Position numbers and translations under genes: made by a program. Of a stretch of DNA of 64,000 bases, positions 11,019-22,794 are shown in pieces. The first letter of the stretch is position 1; every line of letters starts with the position of its first letter. The DNA lies in contig JAUTDX010002173.1 of the NCBI GenBank assembly GCA_030844895.1, forward strand, positions 1-64,000. The letters run 5' to 3'. This stretch comes from Ambrosia x helenae. Taxonomy: Eukaryota; Streptophyta; Magnoliopsida; Asterales; Asteraceae. A model generated the notes under the pieces. It saw only the letters and a list, made by a program, of their open reading frames with translations. It ran no database searches and was not told the origin of the DNA.

Positions 11019-13761
11019 TGTAACAACCCGGACCTAAGGCCCAAAATTTTTTCGTGACTAATAATTAGAATGATGAAGAAATAATAAATACAAATGTTAA
11101 AAGATAAGAATAATTATTACACGCAAGTACTAGTTACGAACTTGAACCCGAATAATTATTTAAAGAATATTATTACCCGGAAAATACCCGTTACGCGATC
11201 GAACTATCACCGATAACGAACTCGGACCCAAACCTAAGGTGATGAGTCACCAAGGAAGGACACTTGTCCTCCCCTTGTGGTGACAACACACCTACTAAAA
11301 CCATTTGCAAACAAATGGTTTTCTAGAAACCATTAAACCCCTCCCACTATAAAATCCCCAACCCACTCTTACCCTTTTCTCTGATGAAACAACACACACA
11401 CAACCACCGAAAAGCAGAGAGGGAGGAGCTCCGGCCACTGATTCCGGCGGAGCTCCGGCAACGATTCAACCCACTCATCCCTTCCTCCTGATGGAAACCC
11501 ACACACACACAACTGATGAGAGAGAGAGTAGGGGAAAGTAAGAGTGAACTGAGTACAGGGAAAAGGCGACGGAGATGGTTATTGTTGTCAAGGGGTTTGA
11601 GTTGTCGGTAGTAGGTTAATGATGGTGGTTCGATGGTGACGATAAATGGTAGCAGCAGTGGTAGTTACAGACAAGGACGGAAACAATGACAGTTAGGGTT
11701 TCTTTAAGGTACAGGTTTGGTGATGATGGTGAAGCTGGCGGCGGTGGTTCCGGTAAATAAGAGGATTAAGGCGGCGGCTAGGGAATAGGGTTCCGACCCA
11801 TTTGGTTAGTTTTGATAAAACCCTTTGTTTTCATTTCATTACCGATAAGTGTGTTTTAATCTATGTTTGGGGCTTAGTCTCAGGTTTCGGTGGTGACTGC
11901 TGATGGTTGATATAGTGGTGACGATGGTGATGATCGTAGGTGAATTTGAGGGCAATGGTGAGGATGATGATTAAGGGATGGAACTATGGAGGGCGATTGT
12001 TGTGAGAAGGGACAGTTACAGGTCAAGGCTGTTGACCGGTCAATGGTCAACTCTGGTCAACTGACCAGTCAAGATAGTTAAACCGGAGGCGTGTCGAGAG
12101 GTATAAAATGAGAACCTGAGCTATTCTAGTGTTAGTATTATTTGATACGGTTGACACGTGTGGGACCTTGACGAGCTTGTTTCGACAAATAAAATGTAAT
12201 ACATAATAAGTTATATAAATGATGCTAACTAGGTGAATTATTAGTTATTGATACGGATTGGATTATATACAAACAATATAGTAGTGTTAGTAATTTGGAC
12301 ATGAGAACATTATAAGATGCATAGGACATGACATGTTATTCGGAGATACGAGATGGTGAATGATGTGTAAGATCAGTGGCGAGACATTGGACCTTTGAAG
12401 ACCTTAGATAACATTACATTATGACTATATAATATTAGATATCTATTCGGATAACAAATACCAATAGAACACGAGACAATATGATCCGACAAATAAAGGT
12501 TTGGATATATGGACTTGGATAGACTAGCTTCATATACAAATTGGTAACAATATAATAACATTGTCCATAAGATGAATAATGCGGACATTAGTATAACCTA
12601 GTTATTATGCGATCTTTGGACACGACCTGATAAACTAAGGACGATTTCGTAACATTATTCAACAGGATTGGCGACTAAGACATTAGACCATGGACTTGAC
12701 TAGTTGTAAAGACATAAGAAACTAAGTAGTACATATACTAATAACTCGACATTGGAACTCGAAAAACTATATAAATAACTTAACATAAACATCGGTCATC
12801 TCATTACTAGCAGGACATAAGATGTTAATGTACCCGACAAATTAGAAGTATGAACAAAGAACTTAAGAGTGCCCACACGTGTAACCGTAATATTGGTTAC
12901 ACACGCTAATGTTTATATATTTGAATAGGAACTTGACTTGGAATAATATGTGGTGGTGAGACGTGATGCGAAACGCAACCAAAGGTGAGTTCCGTGTACC
13001 ATTCCCCTTTTTCGTGTTTTAACTGTTTTGGGGTGAATGCATGCTTCCTTTTTATAAACTATTGTGATGTGACAAGATACTTGCTGCCGGATTATACTGA
13101 CACTCATTAACTCACAGGTGAGCCACTTAATATATGGGTAGTACTACTTGGGGAATCCCCCACGCACAGTGGACCCGGGACGTTGGGCCCGGGAAACCCT
13201 CCACTGAGGCCTGTGGGACCGTTGCGGCATATATTATGCCTTGTAGATCTATAATGGCAGTAGATAGATCTAGTGTTAGGGTTGAGGGGTCGCTTGTACA
13301 TCACGTGTGTTAAACTGTGTAAACTTGTTTGTGAAATGATAAACTGTTTTGGATCCACTTAACTATTACACGGACTCACCAGCGTAATTGCTGACCCAAC
13401 TCTTTTTAAGCATGTGTTCAGGTACCGCGTTTGGATGATCATGAAGACGAGGTATATGGTTGCTTATGTGGATTATAGATTGTTATGGTAGAGGATTCAA
13501 GTTGCAAGCGTAGCGGTTAGAGCATTAGAGCTAAGCATGGATTGAGATTTTGATCGACTAGCGGATCACACCTTATCAACTGCTTTGACGACCGCCGCGT
13601 CTCGTCCCTGCTTAATTATTAGACCATTTATTTTAGTTATGTATGTATATTTTTGGATTAGAAATTGTATAACATTTAAATATTTGTTATCGTTGCCTCC
13701 GTTGTGCAAGTCTGTTACCAAACTGTCGTAACGTCCAGCCCCTCCTGGTCGGGTTGTTACA
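11019..13761 (+). repeat. 5' LTR of nested non-coding element
   Basis: It begins TGTAACAACCCGG and ends GGGTTGTTACA, with terminal TG...CA and matching inverted ends. Length is 2,743 bp against 2,756 bp for the 3' copy. Differences seen by eye are scattered single bases and small indels, for instance a longer GAGA run in the 3' copy near 16,909-16,930. It contains two possible TATA boxes (11,346 and 12,102), a TTGAC-core cluster and a GA/GGT-rich stretch near 11,580-12,000. Open frames inside it are duplicated in both LTRs and look non-coding. Confidence 0.93.
12021..12108 (+). promoter_or_regulatory. TTGAC-core (W-box-like) cluster and TATA box in 5' LTR
   Basis: Six TTGAC cores, on either strand, fall at 12,021-12,072 (for example TTGACC at 12,032 and GGTCAA at 12,038, 12,045 and 12,055). 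TATAAAA follows at 12,102-12,108, and ACACGTGT, which includes a CACGTG core, lies about 45 bp further downstream. TTGAC cores are the known binding sites of WRKY transcription factors, so the LTR promoter may be stress-responsive; that is inference. The same arrangement is in the 3' LTR at 17,423-17,510. Confidence 0.5.
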
Positions 13762-13763
13762 GT

Positions 13764-13775
13764 TGGTATCAGAGC
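13764..13775 (+). other. primer binding site (initiator tRNA-Met type)
   Basis: TGGTATCAGAGC begins two bases after the 5' LTR. It is complementary to the 3' end of plant initiator tRNA-Met, the usual primer of plant LTR elements, and it fixes the element's orientation as plus. Confidence 0.9.
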
Positions 13776-14329
13776 AACGGTTGTAACAAAATAGGATATC
13801 TCCAGATATCCTACACCACACCAGGACAAACTTGGAGGACTTAGCGTGTTAAGGCTCTAAGATTACCTAGCTAGGAAATGCCTTAAAATTTCATAAGACC
13901 GACCAGAATAGAAGGAACGAAATAAGTCAAGATTTGAGTACCTGAACACACTAGAATGCTTACAATAATTTACAACCAGTTTGACCAGTGAGCGGATTTT
14001 GTTTGATATATGAGTAATGACTACGACGGAGAATACTAGAATAATTTCGTGAGGTGAATTGACGATTACACTTGACGTCATGTAATTGTGAATTTACAGG
14101 CACGAAAAAGTTCTAAGAAATCCGAAGAGTCGCCAAAATTAGAAGTGGTAACCATAGAATTATGTAAGAAAATGGACTGCGATATAGTTGTAACCAAATA
14201 TGTGATATACCTATGTGTCTAGAACCAACATATTTTGCGACTTGGTATGTTCTAATAGTAGTATACATATGTACATGTCTCCATGACTATAGTACTATTT
14301 ATTTACTAAACATTTATATACGCATAACT

Positions 14330-16404
14330 ATTAGTGAATTATATTATGATTGACTAACTTTTCATGTCTAAAATGTGAGCTAACCATAGAATCCAGGTAC
14401 TCGCTAAAACTTAGCGCCACAATTTGAAAGAGTCCGAAATACCAAGGTGAACTTCGATCAACCAAGCAAATAGACAATCCGATAAGTTTATTCTTCCAAC
14501 CAAATAAGTATTGTCGATCGAATGACTTGTTACTAGATGGTTCATGTTTATATGTATATATATAGACTGGGTTTTGCATTTTAGACAGAGAGATAGGAGA
14601 TTAAAACCATTGCATTATAAGATATTTCATTTAGCCTTGATTAATATCGATTTTTGAAAAATTTTAGTTAAGTATAGTGTATTGGATCCGTAACCACATG
14701 ACAGGTTTTAATGATTTGAAGACATCAATCGAAAGGGCGGAAACCTAGGTTCAAGAATTTTTCACCCACTATGATTATAGAACATTCGTCAAATAAACTA
14801 GGATTGAAGCTACATAAGGTAAACGTAGACATTAGTATATGTTCCATCCTTTTAATATTCTAGATTAATTCAAAACTTTGGGATTAGATCCGTAACATTC
14901 TAATATAGATACGAGAAATTTTGACGAAATCTGTTAGAATTGGATAGGTAGGCTCTAACGGGGGGAGTAAACTCGGATACGATGACACACACGCTTATCT
15001 CAATAATTCTAAGATCCAATGAGACCATTATAGTTTACAAATTTTCTAGTAAGATAAGTCTTCGGAAGGTTCATTTTACCCGCTAAACCGATAGGTTTTA
15101 CTTTGTAACCAAATAGTTATTGTTTATTATATGATTATGCGCCTATGTAAGTTGAACCTAGTGTTAATATCTTTTGACCAAATAGACCAAAAGTTAGAAA
15201 TGAAACCATTGATTACTAAGTCATGCCATTCGAGCTCGATTTATATCGGTCTCTGCAGATTTTAGATAAATATAATATATTGGATTTATGATCACCTAAC
15301 AGGTCGAAGAGATGATTCCTAAGCATCAAATAAAATACGGATAAACCACATAAAAGGATGTAGGTACACCGTGGATACTATAACCAGGCGACTCGAAGAA
15401 ACTAAGATTAAACACTACATGAGGTATTCTTAAGATTTGATACATGTTCTGTTACATTATAACTCAATGTTGTCTCTAGATTAGTGTCAAGATCTACGAA
15501 TTAGTTCCATAACCTTTTAAGAATAATGATGAGCCATCTATATGGAAAGTATTCGAATGGTATAGACAGATCCTAACGGGGGGAGCGAAAACACTAGTAA
15601 GAACTATTATAAGGAATGTTTGGCAAGAACACGTAAACATAGACAAAGTTTAGTAGGAAGAATCTTTGGAGATAGCAATTTGGCCATATGAGAAGTTAAG
15701 GCTTAAGTTACCAAGGGAAATGTGATGCGCCTTAGTATGTTTAAGAGAGATATAACGCGCTTGGATGTCCAACTTCTCCATGTTTTACGACAATTTGCCA
15801 CCATATATTATACCACTTTTCCTTGAAATTATGAAGGTTTAAGAACTCCAAAATTTTGCTGACAGGTTTAGATAGAATTTAACCATAGTATTAAGGGTAG
15901 AAACATTTGAGAATATGATATTGCGCTAAAAACTTAGTATTATATAAGATCTCCACTTTAGTATTTAACCTAACCCAAGTTTAGTCCTTAAGAACTAATA
16001 ATTTTCAGAAAACACATAGGATTTATCAACAAAATACGTCTTCAAATATGTTTTCTATCAAGGTTTAGGTAAGATTTTAGTGCATTTTTGAGGTATCATT
16101 GGTGTGGTGGGTTAGCTGCGGTACACCCTATATATAAACACCAATGATGCATCAAAAATAAAACTAAAAATCAAACCAAGAACAAACTATGATCTATCAA
16201 ACGTTTAGATCGTTCATTTCAACCCTAAACAGAGTATGAGGATAAGAATGGAACCATTACACATACGATTTGGTTTATAAAAGAATAGTGAACACACAGG
16301 CACGTGGAGCCGAGCATTGACATCTGAGTATGGAATATACTGGATGTGTAACGTTAGATAGCCCGAAAATAATTCCGAGGACGGAATTACATTAACGGGG
16401 GGAG
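14330..16404 (+). repeat. diverged tandem units, each ending in a PPT-like tract
   Basis: The interior contains units about 620 bp long that align by eye. TATTGGATCC (about 14,680) and TATTGGATTT (about 15,278) start similar stretches that run on through ACAGG or ACAGGTCG. The unit ends are TAACGGGGGGAG at 14,956-14,967, 15,574-15,584 and 16,393-16,404. The last of these is the true polypurine tract before the 3' LTR. The third unit is longer and more diverged. No protein is encoded. Repeated capture of the PPT end could reflect unequal template switching during reverse transcription. Confidence 0.6.
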
Positions 16405-16406
16405 AA
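16393..16406 (+). other. polypurine tract
   Basis: ACGGGGGGAGAA lies directly before the TG of the 3' LTR. This is where plus-strand DNA synthesis is primed in LTR elements, and it pairs with the PBS at 13,764 in defining the element. Confidence 0.85.
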
Positions 16407-19162
16407 TGTAACAACCCGGACCTAAGGCCCAAAATTTTTTCGCGACTAATAATTAGAATGATGAAGAAATAATAAATACAAATGTTAAAAGATAAGAATA
16501 ATTATTACACGCAAGTACTAGTTACGAACTTGAACCCGAATAATTATTTAAAGAATATTATTACCCGGAAAATACCCGTTACGCGACCGAACTAACACCG
16601 ATAACGAACTCGGACCCAAACCTAAGGTGATGAGTCACCAAGGAAGGACACTTGTCCTCCCCTTGTGGTGACAACACACCTACTAAAACCATTTGCAAAC
16701 AAATGGTTTTCTAGAAACCATTAAACCCCTCCCACTATAAAATCCCTAACCCACTCTTACCCTTTTCTCTGATGAAACAACACACACACAACCACCGAAA
16801 AGCAGAGAGGGAGGAGCTCCGGCCACTGATTCCGGTGGAGCTCCGGCAACGATTCAACCCACTCATCCCTTCCTCCTGATGGAAACCCACACACACACAA
16901 CTGATGAGAGAGAGAGAGAAAGAGAGAGAGTAGGGGAAAGTAAGAGTGAACTGAGTACAGGGAAAAGGCGACGGAGGTGGTTATTGTTGTCAAGGGGTTT
17001 GAGTTGTCGGTAGTAGGTTAATGATGGTGGTTCGATGGTGACGATAAATGGTAGCAGCAGTGGTAGTTACAGACAAGGACGGAAACAATGACAGTTAGGG
17101 TTTCTTTAAGGTACAGGTTTGGTGATGATGGTGAAGCTGGCGGCGGTGGTTCCGGTAAAGAAGAGGATTAAGGCGGCGGCTAGGGAATAGGGTTCCGACC
17201 CATTTGGTCAGTTTTGATAAAACCCTTTGTTTTCATTTCATTACCGATAAGTGTGTTTTAATCTATGTTTGGGGCTTAGTCTCGGGTTTCGGTGGTGACT
17301 GCTGATGGTTGATATAGTGGTGACGATGGTGATGATCGTAGGTGAAGTTGAGGGCAATGGTGAGGATGATGATTAAGGGATGGAACTATGGAGGGCGATT
17401 GTTGTGAGAAGGGACAGTTACAGGTCAAGGCTGTTGACCGGTCAATGGTCAACTCTGGTCAACTGACCAGTCAAGATAGTTAAACCGGAGGCGTGTCGAG
17501 AGGTATAAAATGAGAACCTGAGCTATTCTAGTGTTAGTATTATTTGATACGGTTGACACGTGTGGGACCTTGACGAGCTTGTTTCGACAAATAAAATGTA
17601 ATACATAATAAGTTATATAAATGATGCTAACTAGGTGAATTATTAGTTATTGATACCGGATTGGATTATATACAAACAATATAGTAGTGTTAGTAATTTG
17701 GACATGAGAACATTATAAGATGCATAGGACATGACATGTTATTCGGAGCTACGAGATGGTGAATGATGTGTAAGATCAGTGGCGAGACATTGGACCTTTG
17801 AAGACCTTAGATAACATTACATTATGACTATATAATATTAGATATCTATTCGGATAACAAATACCAATAGAACACGAGACAATATGATCCGACAAATAAA
17901 GGTTTGGATATATGGACTTGGATAGACTAGCTTCATATACAAATTGGTAACAATATAATAACATTGTACATAAGATGAATAATGCGGACATTAGTATAAC
18001 CTAGTTATTATGCGATCTTTGGACACGACCTGATAAACTAAGGACGATTTCGTAACATTATCAACGGGATTGGCGACTAAGACATTAGACCATGGACTTG
18101 ACTAGTTGTAAAGACATAAGAAACTAAGTAGTACATATGCAAATAACTCGACATTGGAACTCGAAAAACTATATAAATAACTTAACATAAACATCGGTCA
18201 TCTCATTACTAGCAAGACATAAGATGTTAATGTACCCGACAAATTAGAAGTATGAACAAAGAACTTAAGAGTGCCCACACGTGTAACCGTAATATTGGTT
18301 ACACGCGCTAATGTTTATATATTTGAATAGGAACTTGACTTGGAATAATATGTGGTGGTGAGACGTGATGCGAAACGCAACCAAAGGTGAGTTCCGTGTA
18401 CCATTCCCCTTTTTCGTGTTTTAACTGTTTTGGGGTGAATGCATGCTTCCTTTTTATAAACTATTGTGATGTGACAAGATACTTGCTGCCGGATTATACT
18501 GACACTCATTAACTCACAGGTGAGCCACTTAATATATGGGTAGTACTACTTGGGGAATCCCCCACGCACAGTGGACCCGGGACGTTGGGCCCGGGAAACC
18601 CTCCACTGAGGCCTGTGGACCGTTGCGGCATATATTATGCCTTGTAGATCTATAATGGCAGTAGATAGATCTAGTGTTAGGGTTGAGGGGTCGCTTGTAC
18701 ATCACGTGTGTTAAACTGTGTAAACTTGTTTGTGAAATGATAAACTGTTTTGGATCCACTTAACTATTACACGGACTCACCAGCGTAATTGCTGACCCAA
18801 CTCTTTTTAAGCATGTGTTCAGGTACCGCGTTTGGATGATCATGAAGACGAGGTATATGGTTGCTTATGTGGATTATAGATTGTTATGGTAGAGGATTCA
18901 AGTTGCAAGCGTAGCGGTTAGAGCATTAGAGCTAAGCATGGATTGAGATTTTGATCGACTAGCGGATCACACCTTATCAACTGCTTTGACGACCGCCGCG
19001 TCTCGTCCCTGCTTAATTATTAGACCATTTATTTTAGTTATGTATTTATATTTTTGGATTAGAAATTGTATAACATTTAAATATTTGTTATCGTTGCCTC
19101 CGTTGTGCAAGTCTGTTACCAAACTGTCGTAATGTCCAGCCCCTCCTGGTCGGGTTGTTACA
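16407..19162 (+). repeat. 3' LTR of nested non-coding element
   Basis: It is nearly identical to 11,019-13,761 over its whole length, ends in GGGTTGTTACA, and is followed by the GTTAG target duplication. Possible TATA boxes recur at about 16,735 and 17,504. Because LTRs carry promoters, this copy could transcribe outward into the gypsy remnant. Confidence 0.93.
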
Positions 19163-20460
19163 GTTAGGCAATCTTCGAGAAATTTTCGATTGTAATAACC
19201 AGCTAAACCAGAAATTGTCGCACTTCGGTTGGGGTTTTGGGCGCATCCCAATCCTTGATTGTTTCAATCTTGGTAGGGTCAACTTGAATGCCCTTCTCGT
19301 TCACAACGTGACCAAGAAAATGAACTTCTCGAATCTAAAACTCGCATTTAGAGAACTTGGCAAACAATTTCTCTTTCTTGAGCAACTCCAAAATCAATCT
19401 GAGATGATGTTCGTGCTCGTCTTTGGTTCGCGAGTAGATCAAGATGTCATCGATGAAAACGATCACGAATTTGTCCAAGTGGGGCTTGTAGACGCGATTC
19501 ATAAGATCCATAAAAAACAACAGGTGCATTTGTCAAACCGAATGGCATAACTAAAAACTCATAGTGCCTATAACGAGTCCGGAAAGCAGTTTTCGGTATG
19601 TCGTCCTCTTGGATCCGCAACTGATGATACCCCGAACGCAGGTCGATCTTCAAATAGTAGCTGGAACCCTGCAACTGGTCAAACAGATCATCGATCCACG
19701 ACAGTGGGTACTTGTTCTTGATGGTTAGCTTGTTCAACTCCCGATAGTTGATGCACATACTAAAACATCTGTCCTGCTTCTTCACGAACAAAACAGGTGC
19801 TCCCCACGGAGAAAAACTTGGGCAAATGAAACCTTTCTCTAACAATTCTTGAAGCTGGTTAGATAATTCTTGCATCTCGGATGGGGCTAAACGATACGGA
19901 GTGCGAAACTCGACTTATCGTGGCGGTGGCAGCCGTGGCAAGTCTTCTGGAAAAACTTTAGGATAGTCTCGCACCACCGATATGTCCTCGAGTTTCCGAT
20001 CTTTAGCTTTCTATTCAACGACGTGTGTCAGGAACGCGACCCAACCCTTCCTTAAACATTTTTGCACCTTGATGGAAGATATAAATCGAATCGAGTGGGT
20101 TTCACCATTGGACAAGGAGTTACGAACCACCTTCTCGTGACAAACAATCTCTGCACGATTCTTGGATAACCAATCCATGCCAATGACAACATCGAAACTA
20201 CCCAACTGAATAGGCAGCAGATCATACGAAAAACACAATCACCAAGTCCCAAAACACAATCCCTAACAATTTCTTCAGACGAAATTAACTTACCATTGGC
20301 CAATTCTATGGTATAGTGTGTATCCAACTTACTCGATTCTATCCCAAGGGATTTCTTAAAGTCGATGGACACAAAGCTAAAATCTGCGCCTGAATAAAAA
20401 AGAACCAAGGCATAATTGTTGTTAAGGAGAAACGTACCGGTAACCACGTTAGGATCATCA
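19163..20460 (-). pseudogene. Ty3/gypsy pol, protease and reverse transcriptase part
   Basis: Read from high to low coordinates. An aspartic protease domain lies about 20,447-20,200, but its active-site motif reads FYSGAD where the family has a D-S/T-G triad, so the catalytic Asp is Tyr. The reverse transcriptase is about 19,875-19,335, with YRELNK, IDLRSGYHQ, VMPFGLTNAP and the catalytic FIDDILIYS. The connection region follows down to the nested insertion (GHVV-like, then AGYYNRKFLEDC). Stops and a frameshift near 19,500 and another near 19,900 make it inactive. The remainder of the gene resumes at 11,018. Confidence 0.92.
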
Positions 20461-21245
20461 CGTGCTGCTTTTCATTGTTGAGAGGTGAGCTACCGGTTTG
20501 GGAGACCCTCATAAAAACCTTAAGAATATAAGTCATTTGTACAGTTATGCAAAAATAGTCACCTCTAGAGAATGTGTTAATACAACTCAAAGTTAAGCAC
20601 AAGTGCACAACTTAAACACACCACTTTAATAAAATTCTACTATTAATTCATACCCGTTTCCATTTGACCTCGAAGCAACACCTTTGTTTTGTTATTGATT
20701 TCTCTCACAGTTTACATCTCTCTTCTACTTTTCTTTTCTCACAATCTTAAAACTTTCTTTTAAAAGTAATTTTTAGGAAACTGAGTAGTAAAATTCGTGT
20801 CCTTTGGGTTTGATACTCGGTACTTGCACATCTCTATACTACCCACGATAGGTACACTTGCCTGTTGTGTGGGGCTTAGAACATTGAGAAATTATCGTTT
20901 TAGATTATAAATTTAAAACTTGAAATCGTACCACCGTTTTCTAACTTAATTTCCTTTTCACCAAAACCCTCGGCACTTCCTTTGGGACTTAGCCACTTTT
21001 AAAGAAAAGAAGTTTAAGTTTTGCTAAAACCCCACGACATCAAATAAACGCTAATATCAGAACTAACTCAATCTTCTCAGTCCAACGAACAATCCCAATG
21101 GCACCTTTGGTACTATGAAAATTCCATGGTTTTCAAGCCATGAAAGTTTTATACGAGCATCCCCGAATAGGGTTTTCAACTTCTGTGTATGCAATAGTAA
21201 ATATTAACAACACAAAAATTCACGTAGGAGTAGTAAGTAGAGAAT
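20461..21245 (-). other. non-coding stretch where gag capsid should be
   Basis: Between the gag leader and the protease one expects a capsid domain and a CCHC zinc knuckle. Neither is seen here. Instead there is AT-rich sequence with phrases such as GGTTTGATACTCGGTACTTG (about 20,807-20,826) and GGTACACTTGCC, which resemble untranslated leader sequence of other plant gypsy elements. It may be an insertion or gene-conversion tract that replaced gag; I could not find its edges. Confidence 0.4.
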
Positions 21246-22694
21246 TTAGACCCAAAAATTCCTACCGTTGTCCATATCGCTTCCCCGTCGGTGACCAGTA
21301 CCTCCAGAACCGCCGCTAGAATCGGCTCGAGCAGCATCATGACGAGAAATTGCTTCAGCAATCACCCTAGCCAACTTAGCAGGAGTAGTCGGAAGTGAAT
21401 CGCCTTCATTGGTTCTTGCAGATTGTCGGGCTTGCATGTTTTCCTTCTAATAGATCACATATCAAAGGTATAAGACACATATATCATAAATATCTTCATG
21501 CATACAAATATAACAACCATATATAACCATGAATAGTAAGTCAATCACAACCACAAGACAAAATAATAAATAGGGCACATCATGAATTAAATTACCATAC
21601 AACCACTCTATTTCATAATGTAGTTCAAATACATCATTTGTTCTGTTACACAAGATAGACGGCCTAGCCGTTCGTGTCCAAACCACAAGCACAAAATAAA
21701 ACATCATAAAGTGCATCTATGAAACCTCCTAAGAAGACGAAGATGGAAAAGCGGCAGCAAGGGCAGCGATTGCTAATCTCATGCGTTGGTCCAGCTTGGT
21801 CATCCTCTTCTCCAGCGCCTCCAAACGTCTCTCTGCCTCCACCCGTCCTATGGCAGCTGCAAGCCTCCCCTGCTCGGCCTCCGATGCATGATCTTCTAAT
21901 TCCCGAATGCGAACACCCAAGCTCACTAACTGCGAGTCGTGAGATAGAAGAACACTACGCTCCATGTACAGTGGCCTGCCAGAAGATTCGCCTAGGATCA
22001 TCGCCTCCTCGTCGTCCTCCTCATCCCTAGGTGCCAGGTCACCTATGAGAGTGGGGAGGAGAGGCTGCTTACGGGCCTGCGATCTCCTCCTCAGTCGCCG
22101 GGATGGCACGGGCACGGGTGCCTCCTCTGCGGGTTCTCTGGTATGGGGTCAGCAGGATGGTTGTGCTCGCCGGGAGCAATAGGGCCGGCGGGCTGCATAG
22201 GAAATGGAGTAAGATCGGGAAGGGCAAGGACGATCGACTGTCTCACCCGCTTTCCGAGGGGTGCACTTATGGCGTACACGATCTGGGAAGGGGCAGAAAG
22301 AGCGAAAGGAAGGTGTCGGGTGTGAGGAAAGAACCCCCGCGGGATGGACGCCAGGGTCAGCAAGAGCGGGAGGGGCATCATCCTCGATGTCGTCGTCGGA
22401 GACATGGCGGTGAATGGGCTCGGGGTCCACATCCATGTCAGAGTCGTCCGAGATGAAGTCGTTACCGTGGTGTGGGAAGTCAGGTGCCTCATATGGAATA
22501 GGAGCAGACTGCGCAGGAGCGATGTGCTGGGTGTCCTCCTTTGGAGTGGCGTCAACAAGGTAATCTTCATTGGAGTCAGGGAGTAGAATGAGGTCAAAGG
22601 AGATAGGCATGATCCTATCAAATGTATGCATATATGAGTGAACATAAGTGTGAATAAATGAACTACCATACCCGTAGGTCATCGTGCAAGGCAA
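21246..22694 (-). pseudogene. Ty3/gypsy gag N-terminal region, acidic leader and coiled coil
   Basis: Three open pieces are in line. From 22,694 to 22,149 there is an acidic, Asp/Pro-rich segment (for example DDSDMDVDPEP). From 22,115 to 21,729 there is a charged, helical segment (RRLEALEKRMTKLDQRMR) suited to a coiled coil. From 21,437 to 21,246 there is an Ala/Gly-rich piece (ARVIAEAISRHDAARADSSG). A frameshift near 22,130 and a gap at about 21,460-21,720 break the reading frame. Similar acidic leaders precede gag in composite-family gypsy elements, which is recalled knowledge, not a search result. Open frames on the opposite strand are shadows. Confidence 0.6.
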
Positions 22695-22780
22695 GATAAT
22701 GTGGTACTTTGTGAAAACGTTTCGAAAAATGTTTTGGTTATAGTTGACTCAAAAGAATCTTAGTTCACTATAACCTTCTA

Positions 22781-22792
22781 CTCTAATACCAA
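22781..22792 (-). other. primer binding site of the gypsy element
   Basis: On the minus strand TTGGTATTAGAG follows two bases after the LTR end. It differs by one base from the tRNA-Met-type site TTGGTATCAGAG, and it marks the junction of 5' LTR and internal region. Confidence 0.75.
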
Positions 22793-22794
22793 TC

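Larger units (their letters stand above)
11019..19162 (+). mobile_element. complete non-coding LTR retrotransposon nested in gypsy pol
   Basis: Two near-identical LTRs (11,019-13,761 and 16,407-19,162) enclose 2,645 bp. The element is flanked by the 5-bp direct repeat GTTAG (11,014-11,018 and 19,163-19,167), the target duplication of LTR integration. It has a tRNA-Met-type primer site after the first LTR and a G-rich polypurine tract before the second, so it is plus-oriented. No gag or pol domain is present in the interior, making it a large non-autonomous derivative that must borrow proteins from another element. High LTR similarity and an intact duplication point to a recent insertion. It interrupts the gypsy pol reading frame just before RNase H. 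Confidence 0.93.

Noticed and set aside
12373..13358. Conserved open frames at 12,373-13,358 and 17,776-18,759 as genes
   Set aside because: They are the same LTR sequence twice; they lack domains, and small indels shift their ends between copies.
22091..22669. 192-codon frame overlapping the gypsy leader
   Set aside because: It is in a shifted frame relative to the acidic leader. It probably arises because the leader has few stops in other frames.
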